A stretch of DNA of 64,000 bases from positions 113,242,589-113,306,588 of the forward strand of contig CM077162.1 in assembly GCA_039583875.1 (NCBI GenBank), in the 5' to 3' direction. The position numbers and the translations under genes were made by a program. This document shows, in pieces, positions 1 to 10,944 of this stretch. Origin of the DNA: Platanthera guangdongensis (Eukaryota; Streptophyta; Magnoliopsida; Asparagales; Orchidaceae). How positions within the stretch are numbered: position 1 is the first letter of the stretch; each line of letters begins with the position of its first letter. The notes beneath the pieces were generated by a model. That model was not told the DNA's origin, did no database searches, and was given only the letters and a program-made list of their open reading frames with translations.

Positions 1-854
1 GAGATCATGGATGGGGCAGTGACCTGCACCATCGGAGGTAGCTGGATCCAAACTCCCAAACTTTTGGCGATGCGGGTAATGTAGTAAGCACCCCCGATTG
101 CACCCGCGAGGCCATAAGTGGCTTCGTGGTGGAAGAAATAGGCCAGCATATACCCCAGATGGATGGGGTACTGCTGCTGCATGCTAAATAAGGAGATTAA
201 ATCCTGCCATCCTACCACATTCTTGCTCAGGGCCCTAGCGGTGAGTGAGTGACTAAGCAAATGCTGCATATACCTTAGAGCGGGGGAGACAATCTTCGTT
301 GACTTGGCACGACTGGCTACGTACTCCTCGTTCCCTCCGGTCAGAGAATGCCAAGCGGACCGTGGAGTCACACCCTCTGGAAAATTAATGCACAATTCGG
401 GGAAATTAATCTGGGATGCCTCCGCCTCGGTATAGATGCCTACATGAATGGCAATCTCCGGCAGTGTGACAGTGAAGACATTTCCCATCATCCGAAAGGA
501 ACAAGTGGGGAGATAGCGGTTGTCCACCGTTGTCTCCCAAGCGAATGTGGAAAGGAACGCCAATGTCAATTCCCGGTAGCCAAGCTCGTCGCATTCGAAC
601 AATTTGCTCCAAAAATCGAAAGAGTAGAGAATGAGCATGGCCTCTGCTAATGCACCGTCATCCCCAATGGAATGTAGCTCATTCCAGTCAACAAGCCGCT
701 GAGAGAGGAATGGCTTGTCCTTCAAGGAATTATAGCATTGAGTATGCTCTGCCTTAGAGAAGGTTCCCATTCTCCCCAAGATCTGAGCAGGGGTTGCTGA
801 AGCACGACCGGATCGTTGATAGGCCTTTACTACAGGGCGGCGTCCAGGCTCCAT
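1..854 (-). CDS. Athila ORF-1-like / putative plant transposon protein, partial
   Basis: An uninterrupted frame of 284 codons starts at an ATG at 854-852 and runs off the left edge with no stop. The protein opens MEPGRRPVVKAY and contains the segments YRELTLAFLSTFAWETT, VTLPEIAIHVGIYTEAEA, RYMQHLLSHSLTAR and YPIHLGYMLAYFFHHEATYG. These resemble the poorly understood plant retrotransposon proteins annotated as Arabidopsis retrotransposon ORF-1 or putative plant transposon protein; this is recognition by eye, not a search. Such ORFs occur as extra genes in Athila/Tat elements and have no proven biochemical role. The frame is conspicuously intact compared with the rest of A. A function as envelope or nuclear factor is not supported here. 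Confidence 0.7.
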   Translation of the reverse strand, partial: MEPGRRPVVKAYQRSGRASATPAQILGRMGTFSKAEHTQCYNSLKDKPFLSQRLVDWNELHSIGDDGALAEAMLILYSFDFWSKLFECDELGYRELTLAFLSTFAWETTVDNRYLPTCSFRMMGNVFTVTLPEIAIHVGIYTEAEASQINFPELCINFPEGVTPRSAWHSLTGGNEEYVASRAKSTKIVSPALRYMQHLLSHSLTARALSKNVVGWQDLISLFSMQQQYPIHLGYMLAYFFHHEATYGLAGAIGGAYYITRIAKSLGVWIQLPPMVQVTAPSMI

Positions 855-1290
855 TACAGCACAGTGAGGAAGAGAGATCTGAAGTTGAGGGATCCTACCG
901 GAGGAGAGAGAGCCGGACCACCGGAGAGGAATTGGAAGGGGATGAGCGTCGACGACGCACGCGTAGCGGACCAAGCGGGAGATTAGGGCGCACGCACAGT
1001 GGACAGCGGCTGGAATTAAAAAGAAACTGGGCATGCGCACGACCAGTGGTCGTGCGATGATAAGTAGTGCGCACGACCAGTGGTCGTGCGCAGTGAAATT
1101 TTTCACACGCCCGAGTTTTCAGTCTATTTCACACTGCTGACCACGTTGTGCAATAGAGAGCTCATCACGCAGCTGGGCTACCACACCCAAATAATGAAAT
1201 ACAACAAAAATTTAATGAAAGAAACACTATCCTAGATAACTGTTGGGTTTATTGTCTCCCAACAGGACTTATTAATAATCTGAGCATTTC
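855..1290. other. Spacer of element A with two CG-rich palindromes
   Basis: No convincing ORF is present. The stretch holds two close palindromes, at 1036-1056 and 1069-1091, with arms CGCACGACCA and TGGTCGTGCG around a single central base. The same palindrome occurs in the LTRs of A and D, here copied into internal sequence upstream (in element sense) of the long ORF at 854. Confidence 0.6.
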
Positions 1291-1787
1291 CTAACTGATG
1301 GGCGAATGAAACTGGAAATGCTCAGGCAGAGGTTCATGGTCGTGCCGCGGTAGCGGGTACCGGAACAGAGATAGAACATAAGCCCCAATACCTGTATACG
1401 TATACCTATCGTAAGTGTCAGGCATGGGCAGACAGTAACTTGGGAAGCTCATCGGCTCCAACTCCACCTGCGTCTGGTTACAATAAGTCCTAGGCCGCAT
1501 TACAGGCCCTTGCACTGATTGGACCAATTCCACAATGTGGTTCTGCATGGAAGTAGACACGAGAGCAGGGTCAAGAAATAAACTAGAAGAATAACATAAA
1601 TGAACCTCGATCTTGGGGATGATCCCGGAGTCATCCCCCATCGGCGAAATTGTGGGTGCTTCCAAACAGCTGTCTAGGCTAGTGCAGGAATGTTCTAAAG
1701 CTACATCTGCCTAGTCCATGCCTCGGGCATCCTCATATGGGGTGGAGATCGCAACCTCTGCCACGGAGTCATCCTCCTCGACTGGAT
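1291..1787 (-). pseudogene. Degraded continuation of the element A zinc-knuckle ORF
   Basis: On the minus strand the region below 1788 reads, in another frame and past one stop, as an acidic then Pro/Tyr-rich protein (124 codons open at 1665-1291, containing YRYPLP-like and HDHEPLPEHF segments). It probably belonged to the same protein as the ORF at 2399-1788. I do not recognise a domain. The frame change and the stop argue that it is no longer made as one protein. Confidence 0.4.
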
Positions 1788-2399
1788 CTAACAGAAAGCT
1801 GGAAATGCTAATTTCCACCTGCGATTCAATCTCAACAGCACTTCAGAAGAAGAAAGAATGATATGCAAAAAAGAAGGTGAAGGCACGAAGCTCGATAGGA
1901 CGTTGAGCGTTGGCTCTCCAAAACCAATAGATTCTATACTAGGTGATGTATGCACTTCAGGCGTATAAATAGCAGTGTCGGAATGGGGATAAGCACATGT
2001 ATCGGTGCACATACCTGGGATGTCTTCTCCATAACAGAGAGATGGCAATGGTGCACATCCCGATACAGAAGGGATGCTGCCCAAGGTTGAAGTGGAGATA
2101 ATCCGAAAATCCAGCTCGTCATCCACTTCTAGCTCAGCTAGGTAAGCGGCGCAATCCTTCAATGCATGATCCCAGCTTCGACAAAAAAGGCACTGCTTAA
2201 CCTGCTTCGGCGGTGCAATGGGTGCTAAAGCCGAATAAAAGTAGTGTGGCAATGGCTCCGCAGGTCGGTAGCTAACCGGCTTATGTCTACTATATGTAGA
2301 TTCCTGAATTTCCTGTCTACTATACTTTTGAGGGCATCTGTCGCTAGCATGAGAGATGTCTCCACAATGACGGCAACGGATATTGAAATTGGCCCACAT
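1788..2399 (-). CDS. ORF with two CCHC zinc knuckles (element A)
   Basis: This is the first substantial ORF after the primer-binding site of A, 203 codons from the ATG at 2399. It contains two CX2CX4HX4C zinc knuckles: CRHCGDISHASDRC near residue 9 and CLFCRSWDHALKDC near residue 70. Such knuckles bind RNA in retroelement nucleocapsids. A capsid domain, which usually precedes the knuckles in Gag, is not visible, so this may be a truncated Gag or a separate nucleic-acid-binding protein. The C-terminal part is acidic, then Ser/Pro-rich. The stop is followed by frame-shifted continuation (1787-1291), so the original protein was longer. Confidence 0.5.
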   Translation of the reverse strand: MWANFNIRCRHCGDISHASDRCPQKYSRQEIQESTYSRHKPVSYRPAEPLPHYFYSALAPIAPPKQVKQCLFCRSWDHALKDCAAYLAELEVDDELDFRIISTSTLGSIPSVSGCAPLPSLCYGEDIPGMCTDTCAYPHSDTAIYTPEVHTSPSIESIGFGEPTLNVLSSFVPSPSFLHIILSSSEVLLRLNRRWKLAFPAFC

Positions 2400-2572
2400 T
2401 GCAGAGATTTCAAATATAAAGGATACAACTACTTGTCATAGATTCTGCGAATAAAACTAACAATTTCATCTGACGGAATAACAATACAAGAGAAAAGGGA
2501 TCAAAACAAAACAAAACAATACAACTCGTATAACGAAATTCTCAGTCATCCGGAGTCGCTTTACAGTTGCAT

Positions 2573-2590
2573 TCCCCGGCAACAATGCCA
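2573..2590 (-). other. Primer-binding site, tRNA-Asp type (element A)
   Basis: The minus strand reads TGGCATTGTTGCCGGGGA, two mismatches from the complement of the plant tRNA-Asp 3' end (TGGCGCCGTTGCCGGGGA as seen in element I). It lies 6 bases inside the 5' LTR, as in elements D and I, and fixes the orientation of A. Confidence 0.85.
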
Positions 2591-2596
2591 AAAACT

Positions 2597-4035
2597 TGAT
2601 GTGTGTAAATCGACAAGCGCACCGGTCGCACAAGTAATAAAGTTTTGGGAATAAATCCCCGAGTGTCGGTCTCTTGAGGAATGCAATTAGCGTAAAGCGG
2701 CAACAGTACAGAAAATATTGAAATGAGAGTTGTAAATAGAAAAAAGAGTAAAAAGAGGACTTGGGATATTGTGGGTGTTTGATCTACTAAACTAGTAAAA
2801 GCTATGCGGGTTGAAGGCACCGCTTCGCAAGGTGGAGTGGGTGTTTCGGCCGTGATGCCGAACTTCGATTGGGCAAGTGGACGGAAAGCTAATGGATGGA
2901 AGTGTTCTTGTGTGGAGTGCACTCGGGCGAGACACGGGAATGGAGTGGATGTGGGGTGAGCGAGGCGCATTCACAGACACTACTCACAAGCATAAAAACA
3001 ATACTAACATTCCAATAAATATAAAATAAACTTGATGTTCATGGATGGAAGTGTTCATTACAATGCTTAAACCATTCCATACTACAGAGGAAGGGGAAGA
3101 GGAGTAAACCAAAAGAGAGTGAAGATCCACCGCGGGTCGTGGCCGGAGTAGCGAGTTGTCAATCCGCTTCGGGCTCAGTACAAGGAGGCTTCCGGTACCA
3201 ACGAGCTGTCACCTTGAAGGCCTTTAAGTCCGTTCTCTAGGTTATCTTCTTCACCAACTCCGGTGGAAAGCTTGGAGTTGAAGTCGTCAATGGCCGATGG
3301 CTTCGCCGGAGAGTTTGAAAAGCTTCAGAGGAGTTGGCTATGGCCTCATGAAGAAGATGGAGGTGATGAAGCAGCTGGAGAAGTGAAATGGCGATTCCCG
3401 CACACTCTCCGATCGCAACAAATGACAGGCGTTGACATAAATCGAGGAGCAGGGCCTTAAATACGGAGGCAGCAGAAGCAGTGCGCACGATCAGTGGCGC
3501 ACGACCAGTGGTCGTGCGCACTGTCGGTCGATGATCGTGCGCCATTTCCAATTAGACCTGCAACCTGGATGAAAACATCAGCATATATGCGCACGATCAG
3601 TGGCGCACGACCCATGGTCGTGCGCACTAAATCCACTGATCGTGCGAATACCTGGACAGGATTAGGAAAATGAGAATGTAATGCGCACGATTGGTGGCGC
3701 ATGACCAGTGGTCGTGCTCAATAAGTCCAGTGGTCGTGCGCAGTATTCCTGCATCGTCGGGGTCTCCCGAGAGGTTTCGGAGCATGCACACGACCCCTGC
3801 ACCAGCAGAAGAGGCAGAAAGGCCACCAAACATGCACACCACATCCCCGAGATAGGGATAAAGAATAACAAAAATATAGAAACACAGAAAGCACACAGAA
3901 CCGGGCCTACAGTGCACTTAATCGTGAAATAGGCACATAAGCAAATATAAGCAATAAAGGCTCTCAAGTGTAGTGCTAAGACGATAAAACTGGCCCAGAT
4001 GAGTCCAAAAATCAGTGTACAATGTGAACTCATCA
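2597..4035 (-). repeat. 5' LTR of element A
   Basis: In element sense the LTR begins TGATGAG at 4035 and ends ...ATCA at 2597, 1439 bp. It matches the LTRs of element D over its whole length by eye, including the Ser/Leu-coding-like block around 3240-3460, a TATA-like TATTTAAG at 3463-3456, and the clustered palindromes at 3482-3745 (arms GCACGACC and GGTCGTGC). The minus-strand terminus carries the inverted repeat GATGAG.../...CTCATC described for D and I. Confidence 0.85.
3482..3745. repeat. CG-rich palindrome cluster in A LTR
   Basis: Repeated units of GCACGAYCA(G/C)TGG and its complement alternate, so that short stems nest inside longer ones. Examples are the units around 3482-3542, 3594-3650 and 3683-3740. 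It is the same cluster as 7042-7290 and 12884-13150 in D. Confidence 0.75.
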
Positions 4036-4040
4036 GTACT

Positions 4041-4923
4041 TCCAATTTCCCCTAACGACATACAAGCCGCCACACGAAACTCTTGCCAAAGGCCCCACCC
4101 ACTCGTGGGTCTCAAAATCCGGGCTTGCCTATAAGCTCTGACTTCTCATGTAAGGATTCTGTCACACAAACAACAAACCTATGCTAAGAACCCTTGCTTA
4201 ACCCCACCGACTCGTGGGCTTCATCGCCCGGAATTGTCCAAAGCTTGGCGTTCTTGTCAGTTTCATAAAAGGGGACTTGTCTCGCCGGGACACTCTCCAC
4301 ACATGACTTGCACATCATGGGCTAGCCAACCGACCACAGAGACAAAGCTGCACATTAGAACATCAAAATCAATAGCCTTTCCCACCCTAATCCATCGTTC
4401 ATTCTCGCACTAAATAAATGGGGGACAAACATCACAAATGGTTTCTTACCGCAAACGGATTTCTAAAAAAAACTTAAGGATCATTATGCAACATCACTGA
4501 GTCAGACTAACGGTCGTGACTACGTCTTCACCCACAATTCCTAATCCACTAGCGGAGTCAAAACCAAAGAAAAATTAGACGGTCAGAATACAGATCTACG
4601 GAACTGCTTCCGTCCTCTACCGTCGGGCGGTGACCACCTACCACACCGCGGTAGCTTCACGAGCCCTCAGTCAAAAAAATAAAGCTGCGCTACCGCCGGC
4701 TGTAGAAATACCGTTGTGCAGTAGCGCACTCAATGCTTTCGTCTCAAGGCAAGGAGGATAATGCCAAGCGGTAGCTAGCTAACACCACGCGCTAGCACTT
4801 AACGCACTCAACGCCTCCCACTCAACGCCTACTACTCAATGCCAGGCTACTGCCGAGCGGTAGCTATCTAACGTCGCGTGCTAGCTTCTAGATGCTCAAG
4901 TACTGGAAAACTAGGGTATTACA
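4041..4923 (-). repeat. 3' LTR of element B, truncated by A
   Basis: In element sense the LTR starts TGTAATACCC at 4923, next to a polypurine tract. The left part is cut by the insertion of A at 4035/4036 and lies outside the window. It contains imperfect repeats such as GGTAGCTAGCTAAC and AACGCCT units between 4740 and 4900. No ORF is credible here. Confidence 0.75.
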
Positions 4924-4942
4924 ACTCCTCCCCTCTTAAAAG
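4924..4942 (-). other. Polypurine tract of element B
   Basis: The minus strand reads CTTTTAAGAGGGGAGGAGT directly before the LTR start TGTAATACCC. It is nearly the same as the tract of H (25226-25243). Confidence 0.8.
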
Positions 4943-5033
4943 AATTTCGTCCTCGAAATTTACCATGTACTCAAACAAAAGGCATACCTGAAGCACAAAA
5001 CTATAGGAAGACCTCCCGCATTGCTTGCTCACG

Positions 5034-6734
5034 CTACCACGAGAATTTGTCTTGCTCGTAGTTATCCCAGCGCACTTTCACGAGCTTAACGTCATTATTC
5101 TGCAACTGCCTAACTTCTAAATCCTCTAAGCCAACCAGACGGACTTTCGTCCTCAAGTCCTCTTCTATCGGCAGCATCGTTGACTCAACCACAACATTTG
5201 TCTCCACCAAGGCTTTCCTTAAAACTAAAACATGGAAGACATCGTGTAATCCACTCAGATTTGGGGATAATGTCAATCGATAAGTTGCTTCTCCAATTCG
5301 TTCCACAACTTCGAATGTCCACAAAAATCTCAAACTCAACTTCTTGAGTCGGCAAATACGTGAAACACCTTTGAACGACTTAATCTTTAAATATACCCAG
5401 TTGCCTACTGCGAACTCCACATTCCTATGATGCGTATTGAAATACTTCTCCTATCAATCATGAGCAACCTTTATGCGCTCCTGAATCATTCACACCAACA
5501 CATAAGCATCGACCACCACCTCTTTTCCGAAAAGTATGGTGTCTCCCACCACTATCCATGACATCGGTGTTCGACACCGCCTTCCATGCAAAGCCTCATA
5601 TGGCGTCATCTTAATACTCACATGTAAACTATTATTGTAGGCAAACTCCGCCATGAAAAGGTGATCTTCCCGTCTCTTGCCAAAATTAAGGGTACACATT
5701 CTCAACATATCCTCCATAGTACGGTTCGTCCTTTCGGTTTGACCATCCATTTGAGGATGCAATGTCGTACTAAACTTGAGCTTTGTGCCCAGACTTTTCT
5801 ATACCAATCTCCAGTCCTTGGACGTGAATCATCCATCATGATTACTAAGGATACTCTTTGGAATTCCATGCAACTGTGTGATATTGTGAACGTACAGTTC
5901 TACCAGCTTCTCCATGTTATCCTCCTTCTGATTCGGGATAAAGTGAGCCACTTTGGTCAAGTGATCCACGATCACCCAAATCGCATCATTACCCTGTCGC
6001 AACCGAGGTAGGACATGCATAAAATCCATGGAGATGTCATCAATTTTCCACTAGGGGATAGGAAGAGGCTTCAGGAACCCGCCCAGCTTTTGACACTCAG
6101 CCTACACTAAGGCACAAGTTTGGCACTGACTCACGTACAAAGCTACATCCCGCTTAAAACCAGGCCACCAAAAGGATTTCTTCATATCCAAGTACATCTT
6201 TGTACTGTCCGGGTGAGTGGAGTACTTCGTGAAATGAGACTCAAACTTCAACTCCTCGTGGAGCTTGCCGAACTGTAGTATGCATACCCTTCCATCCTTC
6301 CTTAAGATTCCATCAATCATCTCATAGGTACTACCCTCATCTTTTTGAGCTTCCACCACAAATGGCTATAACTCCACATCCACATTAGTCGCTACCTGAA
6401 TACGATCGGATAGGTCATTTTATAACTCTATCCAGTTCAACCAAGCCATGCTAGACTCACCTCTTGCTACACACTCAATGCCAAGGGACTCAAAATCCAG
6501 CACCAACCGCTCATCAGGAGCTTCAATCCAATTCCCTTATCTTAAATGATTTCTACTCAAGGCATCAGCCACCACGTTGGCCTTGCCTGGTGTATGCTTA
6601 ATCGCCAAGTCGTAGTCCCTAAGGAACTTGACCCACCAGCAATGTGGCATGTTCATGTCTTTTTGATCTAGAAAATACTTCATGCTTTTATGGTCCGTGA
6701 AGATCTCCACTTTTGCACCGTACACATAGTGTCG
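5034..6734 (-). pseudogene. pol: Element B pol 3' part: RNase H end, integrase, chromodomain
   Basis: Five minus-strand ORF pieces carry the C-terminal half of a Tekay-type polyprotein: RNase H end (6746-6537, TDHKSMKYFLDQKD and VVADALSRN), integrase zinc domain (6359-6102, H-H and CQTC), integrase core (6029-5829 and 5762-5490, MHPQMDGQTERTNR) and integrase C-terminus with chromodomain (5420-5034, VKVRWDNYEQDKFSW). Stops and frameshifts separate the pieces, so no functional enzyme can be made. All of it aligns with H pol. RNase H is cut by insertion of D at 6734/6735. Confidence 0.9.
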
Positions 6735-8165
6735 TGAGGAGTCCAATTATTACACTGATTTTTGGACTCATCTAGGCCAGTTTTATCATCTTAGCACTGC
6801 ACTTGAGAGCTATAACTGCTTATATTTGCTTACTTGCCTATTTCATGATTAAGTGCACTTTAGGCCCGTTTTCTGCGTGGTTTAGATATTTCTGCATTTT
6901 CGTTTGTTTTACTTGTTCTTTTGCCGTGTCTTAAGAATGTGGTGTGCACTTTTGGTGGCCTATCTACCTCTTTTGCTGGTGCATGGGTCGTGTGCGTGCT
7001 CCGAAACTTCTCGGGAGACCCCGATGATACAGGAACACTGGGCACGATCACTGGACTCACTGCGCACGACCACCGGTCGTGCGCCACTTATCGTGCGCAT
7101 TACATTCTCCTTTTCCCCAGTTCTGTCTTAGCCAATCGCACGATTAGTGGATTCAGTGCGCACGACCACCGGTCGTGCGCCACTGATCGTGCGCATATCT
7201 GTTGATGTTTCTGTCCAAGTTGTAGGTCTAATTAGAAATTGCGCATGACCATCGACCGACAGTGTTCACGTCCACTGGTCGTGCACAACTGATCGTGCGC
7301 TCTACTTATTCTGTCTCCATATTTAAGGGCCTGCTCCGCGATTTAGGGAACGACGGGTCATTTCTGCGATCAGAGAGTGCACGGGAAGTGCCGCTCTACC
7401 TCTCCAGCTGCTCCATCCACCTCCATCTTCATCGGGATTCTGTAGTCGGTGATTCTGAAGCTTTCCAAACCCTCCGGCGAAGCTCCTGGCCATTGATGAC
7501 CTCAACTCCAAGCTTTCCATCGGAGTTGGCGAAGAAGACGACCTAGAAAACAGACTCAATGGCCTTCGAGGTGACATCTCGTTGGTACCGGAAGCCTCCT
7601 CAGACTGAGCCCGGAAGCGGATTGACATCTCGCTATTCCGGCCACGACATGCGATGGACCTTCACCATCTAGTGGTTTACTCCTCTTCCCCCTTCCTCCG
7701 TTGTATGGAATGAATTGATATTATAATGAACTATATTTTCTAACTATATCCAAGTGAATGTTGTAGTTTTCATTTGCTTTGAGTTGTGTGTTGTGAATGC
7801 GCCTCGCCCACTCCACATCCACTCCATACACTTGTTTCACCTGATTGCACTCCGCACAAGAACAGTTCCATCCATTAGCTTTCCGTCCACTCGCCCAACC
7901 GAAGTTCGGCATCGCGGCCGATACACTCACCCAACCTTGCGAAGCGTTGCCTTCGACCCGCACAACCCTAATTAGTTTATTAGATCAAAACCACAATCTC
8001 ACAAGCCCCTTTTTTACTCTTTTCTACGTATAACTCTCATAATGATATTTTTTGAACTGTTGTCACTCTATGCTAATTGAAGTCCTCAAGAGACCGACAC
8101 TCGGGGATTTATTCCCAAACTTTATTACTTGTGCGACCGGTGCGCTTGTCGATTTCCACGCATTA
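6735..8165 (+). repeat. 5' LTR of element D
   Basis: It starts TGAGGAGTCC (TGATGAGTCC in the 3' copy) and ends ATTA (ATCA in the 3' copy). It has the same 1431-bp length as the 3' LTR. A TATA-like TATTTAAG is at 7320-7327, downstream of the palindrome cluster at 7042-7290. The terminal inverted repeat is GAGGAGTCC/GGACTCATC, with one mismatch. Confidence 0.9.
7042..7290. repeat. Nested CG palindromes in D 5' LTR
   Basis: Two copies of a palindrome with arms GCGCACGACC and GGTCGTGCGC around ACC lie at 7062-7084 and 7158-7180. An outer pair, GCACGAT(T/C)AGTGG and CCACTGATCGTGC, encloses the second copy to make a nested stem. The cluster lies just upstream of the TATA-like site. Confidence 0.8.
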
Positions 8166-8171
8166 AGTTTT

Positions 8172-8189
8172 TGGCGTCGTTGCCGGGGA
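8172..8189 (+). other. Primer-binding site, tRNA-Asp type (element D)
   Basis: TGGCGTCGTTGCCGGGGA is one mismatch from the tRNA-Asp complement seen in element I, 6 bases after the 5' LTR. Confidence 0.9.
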
Positions 8190-8281
8190 ATGCAACTATA
8201 GAGCGACTCAAGATGACTGAAAATTTTTTTATAAGAGATAATGTTTTTACTGATATTTCCTTGTGTAGTTTGCCACAGTGA

Positions 8282-9686
8282 ATGCATGGTCGAGCCATAA
8301 GAGATCTTGTAGCCTACGACCCAGAGATCGAACGTACTATCTTAGTGCGAAGACGCGCCTCAGCCATCAATTTTCCCCAATGGGAGACCAGCTGAATATT
8401 GATGTCGGCAACTGAGTTGGAGGGATACCTCCTGGCGACCGAAATGGCGACGAAAATGAAGTAAACCCTCCCCAGGTCCGCACCATGAGGGATTACACTA
8501 CACCTACCGTCAGGAGCATATACCCCGGTTTCAGACCTGCTATCACCAACCAACAGCTCGAGATTAAACCAGCTATCCTGAATATCATTCGGAACAACGC
8601 TCAGTTCTCAGGAATGGCCACTGAAGACGCCCATCTTCACTTGGCGGAATTCTCAGAACTTTGCATCGTGTTTCACTACGCTGGAATCCCGGACGAAATA
8701 GTCAAGCTCTGCCTCTTCCCTTTTTCACTAAGGTACAAAGCCAAGACACGGCTTCACTCCCTCCCACCTGGAACAACCACCACTTGGGAGGCTTTGACCA
8801 CAAAATTCCTAGCTAAGTTCCATTCGGTAGATCAGATCGTGAGCATGAGGCAAGCAATAGCCAACTTCGAGCAAGTCGATCAAGAATGTTTAGCTGAAGT
8901 TTGGGAGCATTTCAACGAGCTGCTGAGGAAGTGCCCTAACCATGGATTCCAAACGTGGAACCTCATCGAAAGTTTGTCCTTCATTATTGAACCCCACCAC
9001 CGAGCCATGATCGATGCTGCCTCCGGAGGAACAATCATGAACCTTCCTCCAGATGATGCTCTGAGAATCTTACAAGACACCGCCACCCACAACGCTTACT
9101 AGACCGCTGGAAGAAACACCCCACGAAGCACAAGCGGAGTATTCACTGTGGATATCCCCAAGACCGTCGCAGCCTCCCCAGTGATGGCAATCTCATGCCA
9201 AGGTTGCGGAAGCAACGACCACCACAGCTTCGAATGCCTAGGAGTCGAGGTACCAGATGAATCTTCTTTTCTGCATGAGTCAGTTAATTTTGTAGTAAAT
9301 CAAAACAGGGGAGTGCCTTACGGAAACACATACAACCCGGGGGTGAGAAACCACCCCAACTTTTCTTGGAATCCAAACGCATATGGCCAAAGATGGAAAC
9401 TGAGGCAGCATCAAAACGATGTGTATGCCTCCGGAAGCCAACCGTGGCCGCCTCAATCAAATTATTCCCAAGGTCCCCATGCTGTTAAAAAAGTTCTTTG
9501 GAAGAGATGTTCGAGAAATTCGTTGAAATTTCCCAAACCAACATGACCAATCAAGCCGCCTCGATGCGCAAACTGGAGGTGCAATTGGGCCAATTGGCCC
9601 AAGTGGTCTCCGAGCGCCCCCAAGGCACCTTACCTAGTAATACTGAAAAGAACCCCCATGAACAAGGTAAAAGCCTTGTGGAGTAA
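8282..9686 (+). pseudogene. gag: Athila-like Gag, broken (element D)
   Basis: The first ATG after the primer-binding site (8282) begins a Gag N-terminus with the segment YDPEIERT, matching LDPEIERS in the Gag of I; a stop follows within 40 codons. The capsid-like region continues at 8485-9102 (LCLFPFSLRYKAKTRLHSLPPGTTTTWE and FNELLRKCPNHG), then a TAG at 9100, and a region with CQGCGSNDHHSFEC and RNHPNFSWNPNAYG at 9148-9546. After a frame change near 9490 it ends with QLGQLAQVVSERPQGTLPSN at 9498-9686, the signature that precedes the protease in Athila-type Gag. At least two stops and one or two frameshifts make it non-functional. Confidence 0.85.
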
Positions 9687-9689
9687 AAT

Positions 9690-10367
9690 TTGGGAAAAAG
9701 CAACGAACTCGTCATCCATTGTAAAATAAACAACTTCGAAACCCCAGCATTATGCGACTCCGGGGCATCCAGCAACATCCTCACCCTGCAAGATGTTGCG
9801 AAGATGCACCTGCAAGTTGACACTGAAAACCGGAAGTCGCTTATCTTAGCGAATGGCAATTTGGTTGACACCGAGGGAGGTGTTTGGGAAGTCGAAATCG
9901 AGGTCAATGGAAAACGTATAACCATTGAATTCCAGGTTTTGGGACCAAGGGAAAATAACTCTATTCCTATATTTGGAGTCCTAATCCTGACGGCCAGCGG
10001 CGCATCCCTCAATTTCTCCAAAGGATGCCTCACTTGGCAAGCCGAAGATTCCGCCCATGGTAACACATCCATACATCCCTCTCCCATCCAAAATAATAAT
10101 TTTCTGAGTGTCACAGATACCAAGAGAGATTCAGGACTCCCAACATTAGAAGAATCACATCCGGAAGAGAAGACAAAGAAAGGACTCTCCCAAGCGATAG
10201 TTGAGAATCAAGAGCTATTGGTCAAAGAAGAGATCGAGTGCACCAATGCCACGGCTGCCTTTCTCCTTCCTGCCAACTCTATTTTTGAGCATGGCACACC
10301 GAGTTTTATCCGGGAGAAATCCCTAGACACTTATTTGTATAACACTGCTGATAACTCTGTTAAGTGA
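9690..10367 (+). CDS. Retropepsin-like aspartic protease ORF (element D)
   Basis: This 225-codon ORF directly follows the Gag remnant. It carries ALCDSGASSNILTLQDVAKM, a retropepsin active site (DSGAS) near residue 23, followed by beta-strand-like ILANGNLVDTEGG and VEIEVNGKRITIEFQVLG and a late SIPIFGV in place of the usual ILGxP. Downstream it becomes Ser/Glu-rich with no RT motif. The family cleaves the retroelement polyprotein. Compared with I (DLGASINLMP) it belongs to a different Athila-like subgroup. The ORF is open but has no good start of its own; in an intact relative it would be fused to Gag. Confidence 0.7.
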   Translation: MGKSNELVIHCKINNFETPALCDSGASSNILTLQDVAKMHLQVDTENRKSLILANGNLVDTEGGVWEVEIEVNGKRITIEFQVLGPRENNSIPIFGVLILTASGASLNFSKGCLTWQAEDSAHGNTSIHPSPIQNNNFLSVTDTKRDSGLPTLEESHPEEKTKKGLSQAIVENQELLVKEEIECTNATAAFLLPANSIFEHGTPSFIREKSLDTYLYNTADNSVK

Positions 10368-10864
10368 TTTGTAGCTTGGGCAGATCCGGTCTCCGTCATG
10401 GTGCCGGACAGGACGCCACCAACCACAAAAATAGGGAAACCCACAGACTACATCCATTGGAAGTCTCCCACGGTGGAGAAACTGAAAGAGTCAAAGCGTT
10501 TACGTGACGAGCGCTATGCTGCCTTCCGGTGTGAGGAAGAGCGCAATTGGAGTAAGGGGAAACCCCCTTCTCTTAACGCAAAAAGATAATCTGTCATCCC
10601 CTCGCACCCCACTGGAGAGACTTACCACAAATCCGCTTATAGCTGATTGTTATACCATCATTCCACTTACCCTCCTCTTTTTGTTTTCTCACTGCGTATG
10701 GAACTCTATTTTACTCTATTTTATTTCTTCCTTTTCAAACTGCAACGAACTCTTTATTATAACTGTTAATACATGTATTTGGTCCACCTTAAGGACGGTA
10801 AACAAAAGGGCTTTCGGGAGACAACCCATGTTGGACCATTTGGTCTTGTGTTGTGTTTTGAGCT

Positions 10865-10944
<80 letters not shown>

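Larger units (their letters stand above)
1..4035 (-). mobile_element. Element A: Athila-like Ty3/gypsy element, partial
   Basis: This is a minus-strand LTR retrotransposon cut by the left window edge. Reading from right to left it has a 5' LTR (4035 to 2597), a tRNA-Asp primer-binding site (2590 to 2573), a zinc-knuckle ORF, a degraded ORF, a palindrome pair and a long ORF that runs off the edge. Its LTR belongs to the same family as that of element D. It sits inside the LTR of element B; the right flank is GTACT, but the partner duplication lies outside the window. No gag capsid, RT or integrase is visible in the part present, so whether the element is autonomous cannot be judged. Confidence 0.8.

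Noticed and set aside
3237..3551. Small ORFs on both strands shared by A and D LTRs (also 7262-7628 and 13078-13392)
   Set aside because: They lie in the LTR around the TATA-like site, the frames are not maintained between copies, and no domain is recognisable.
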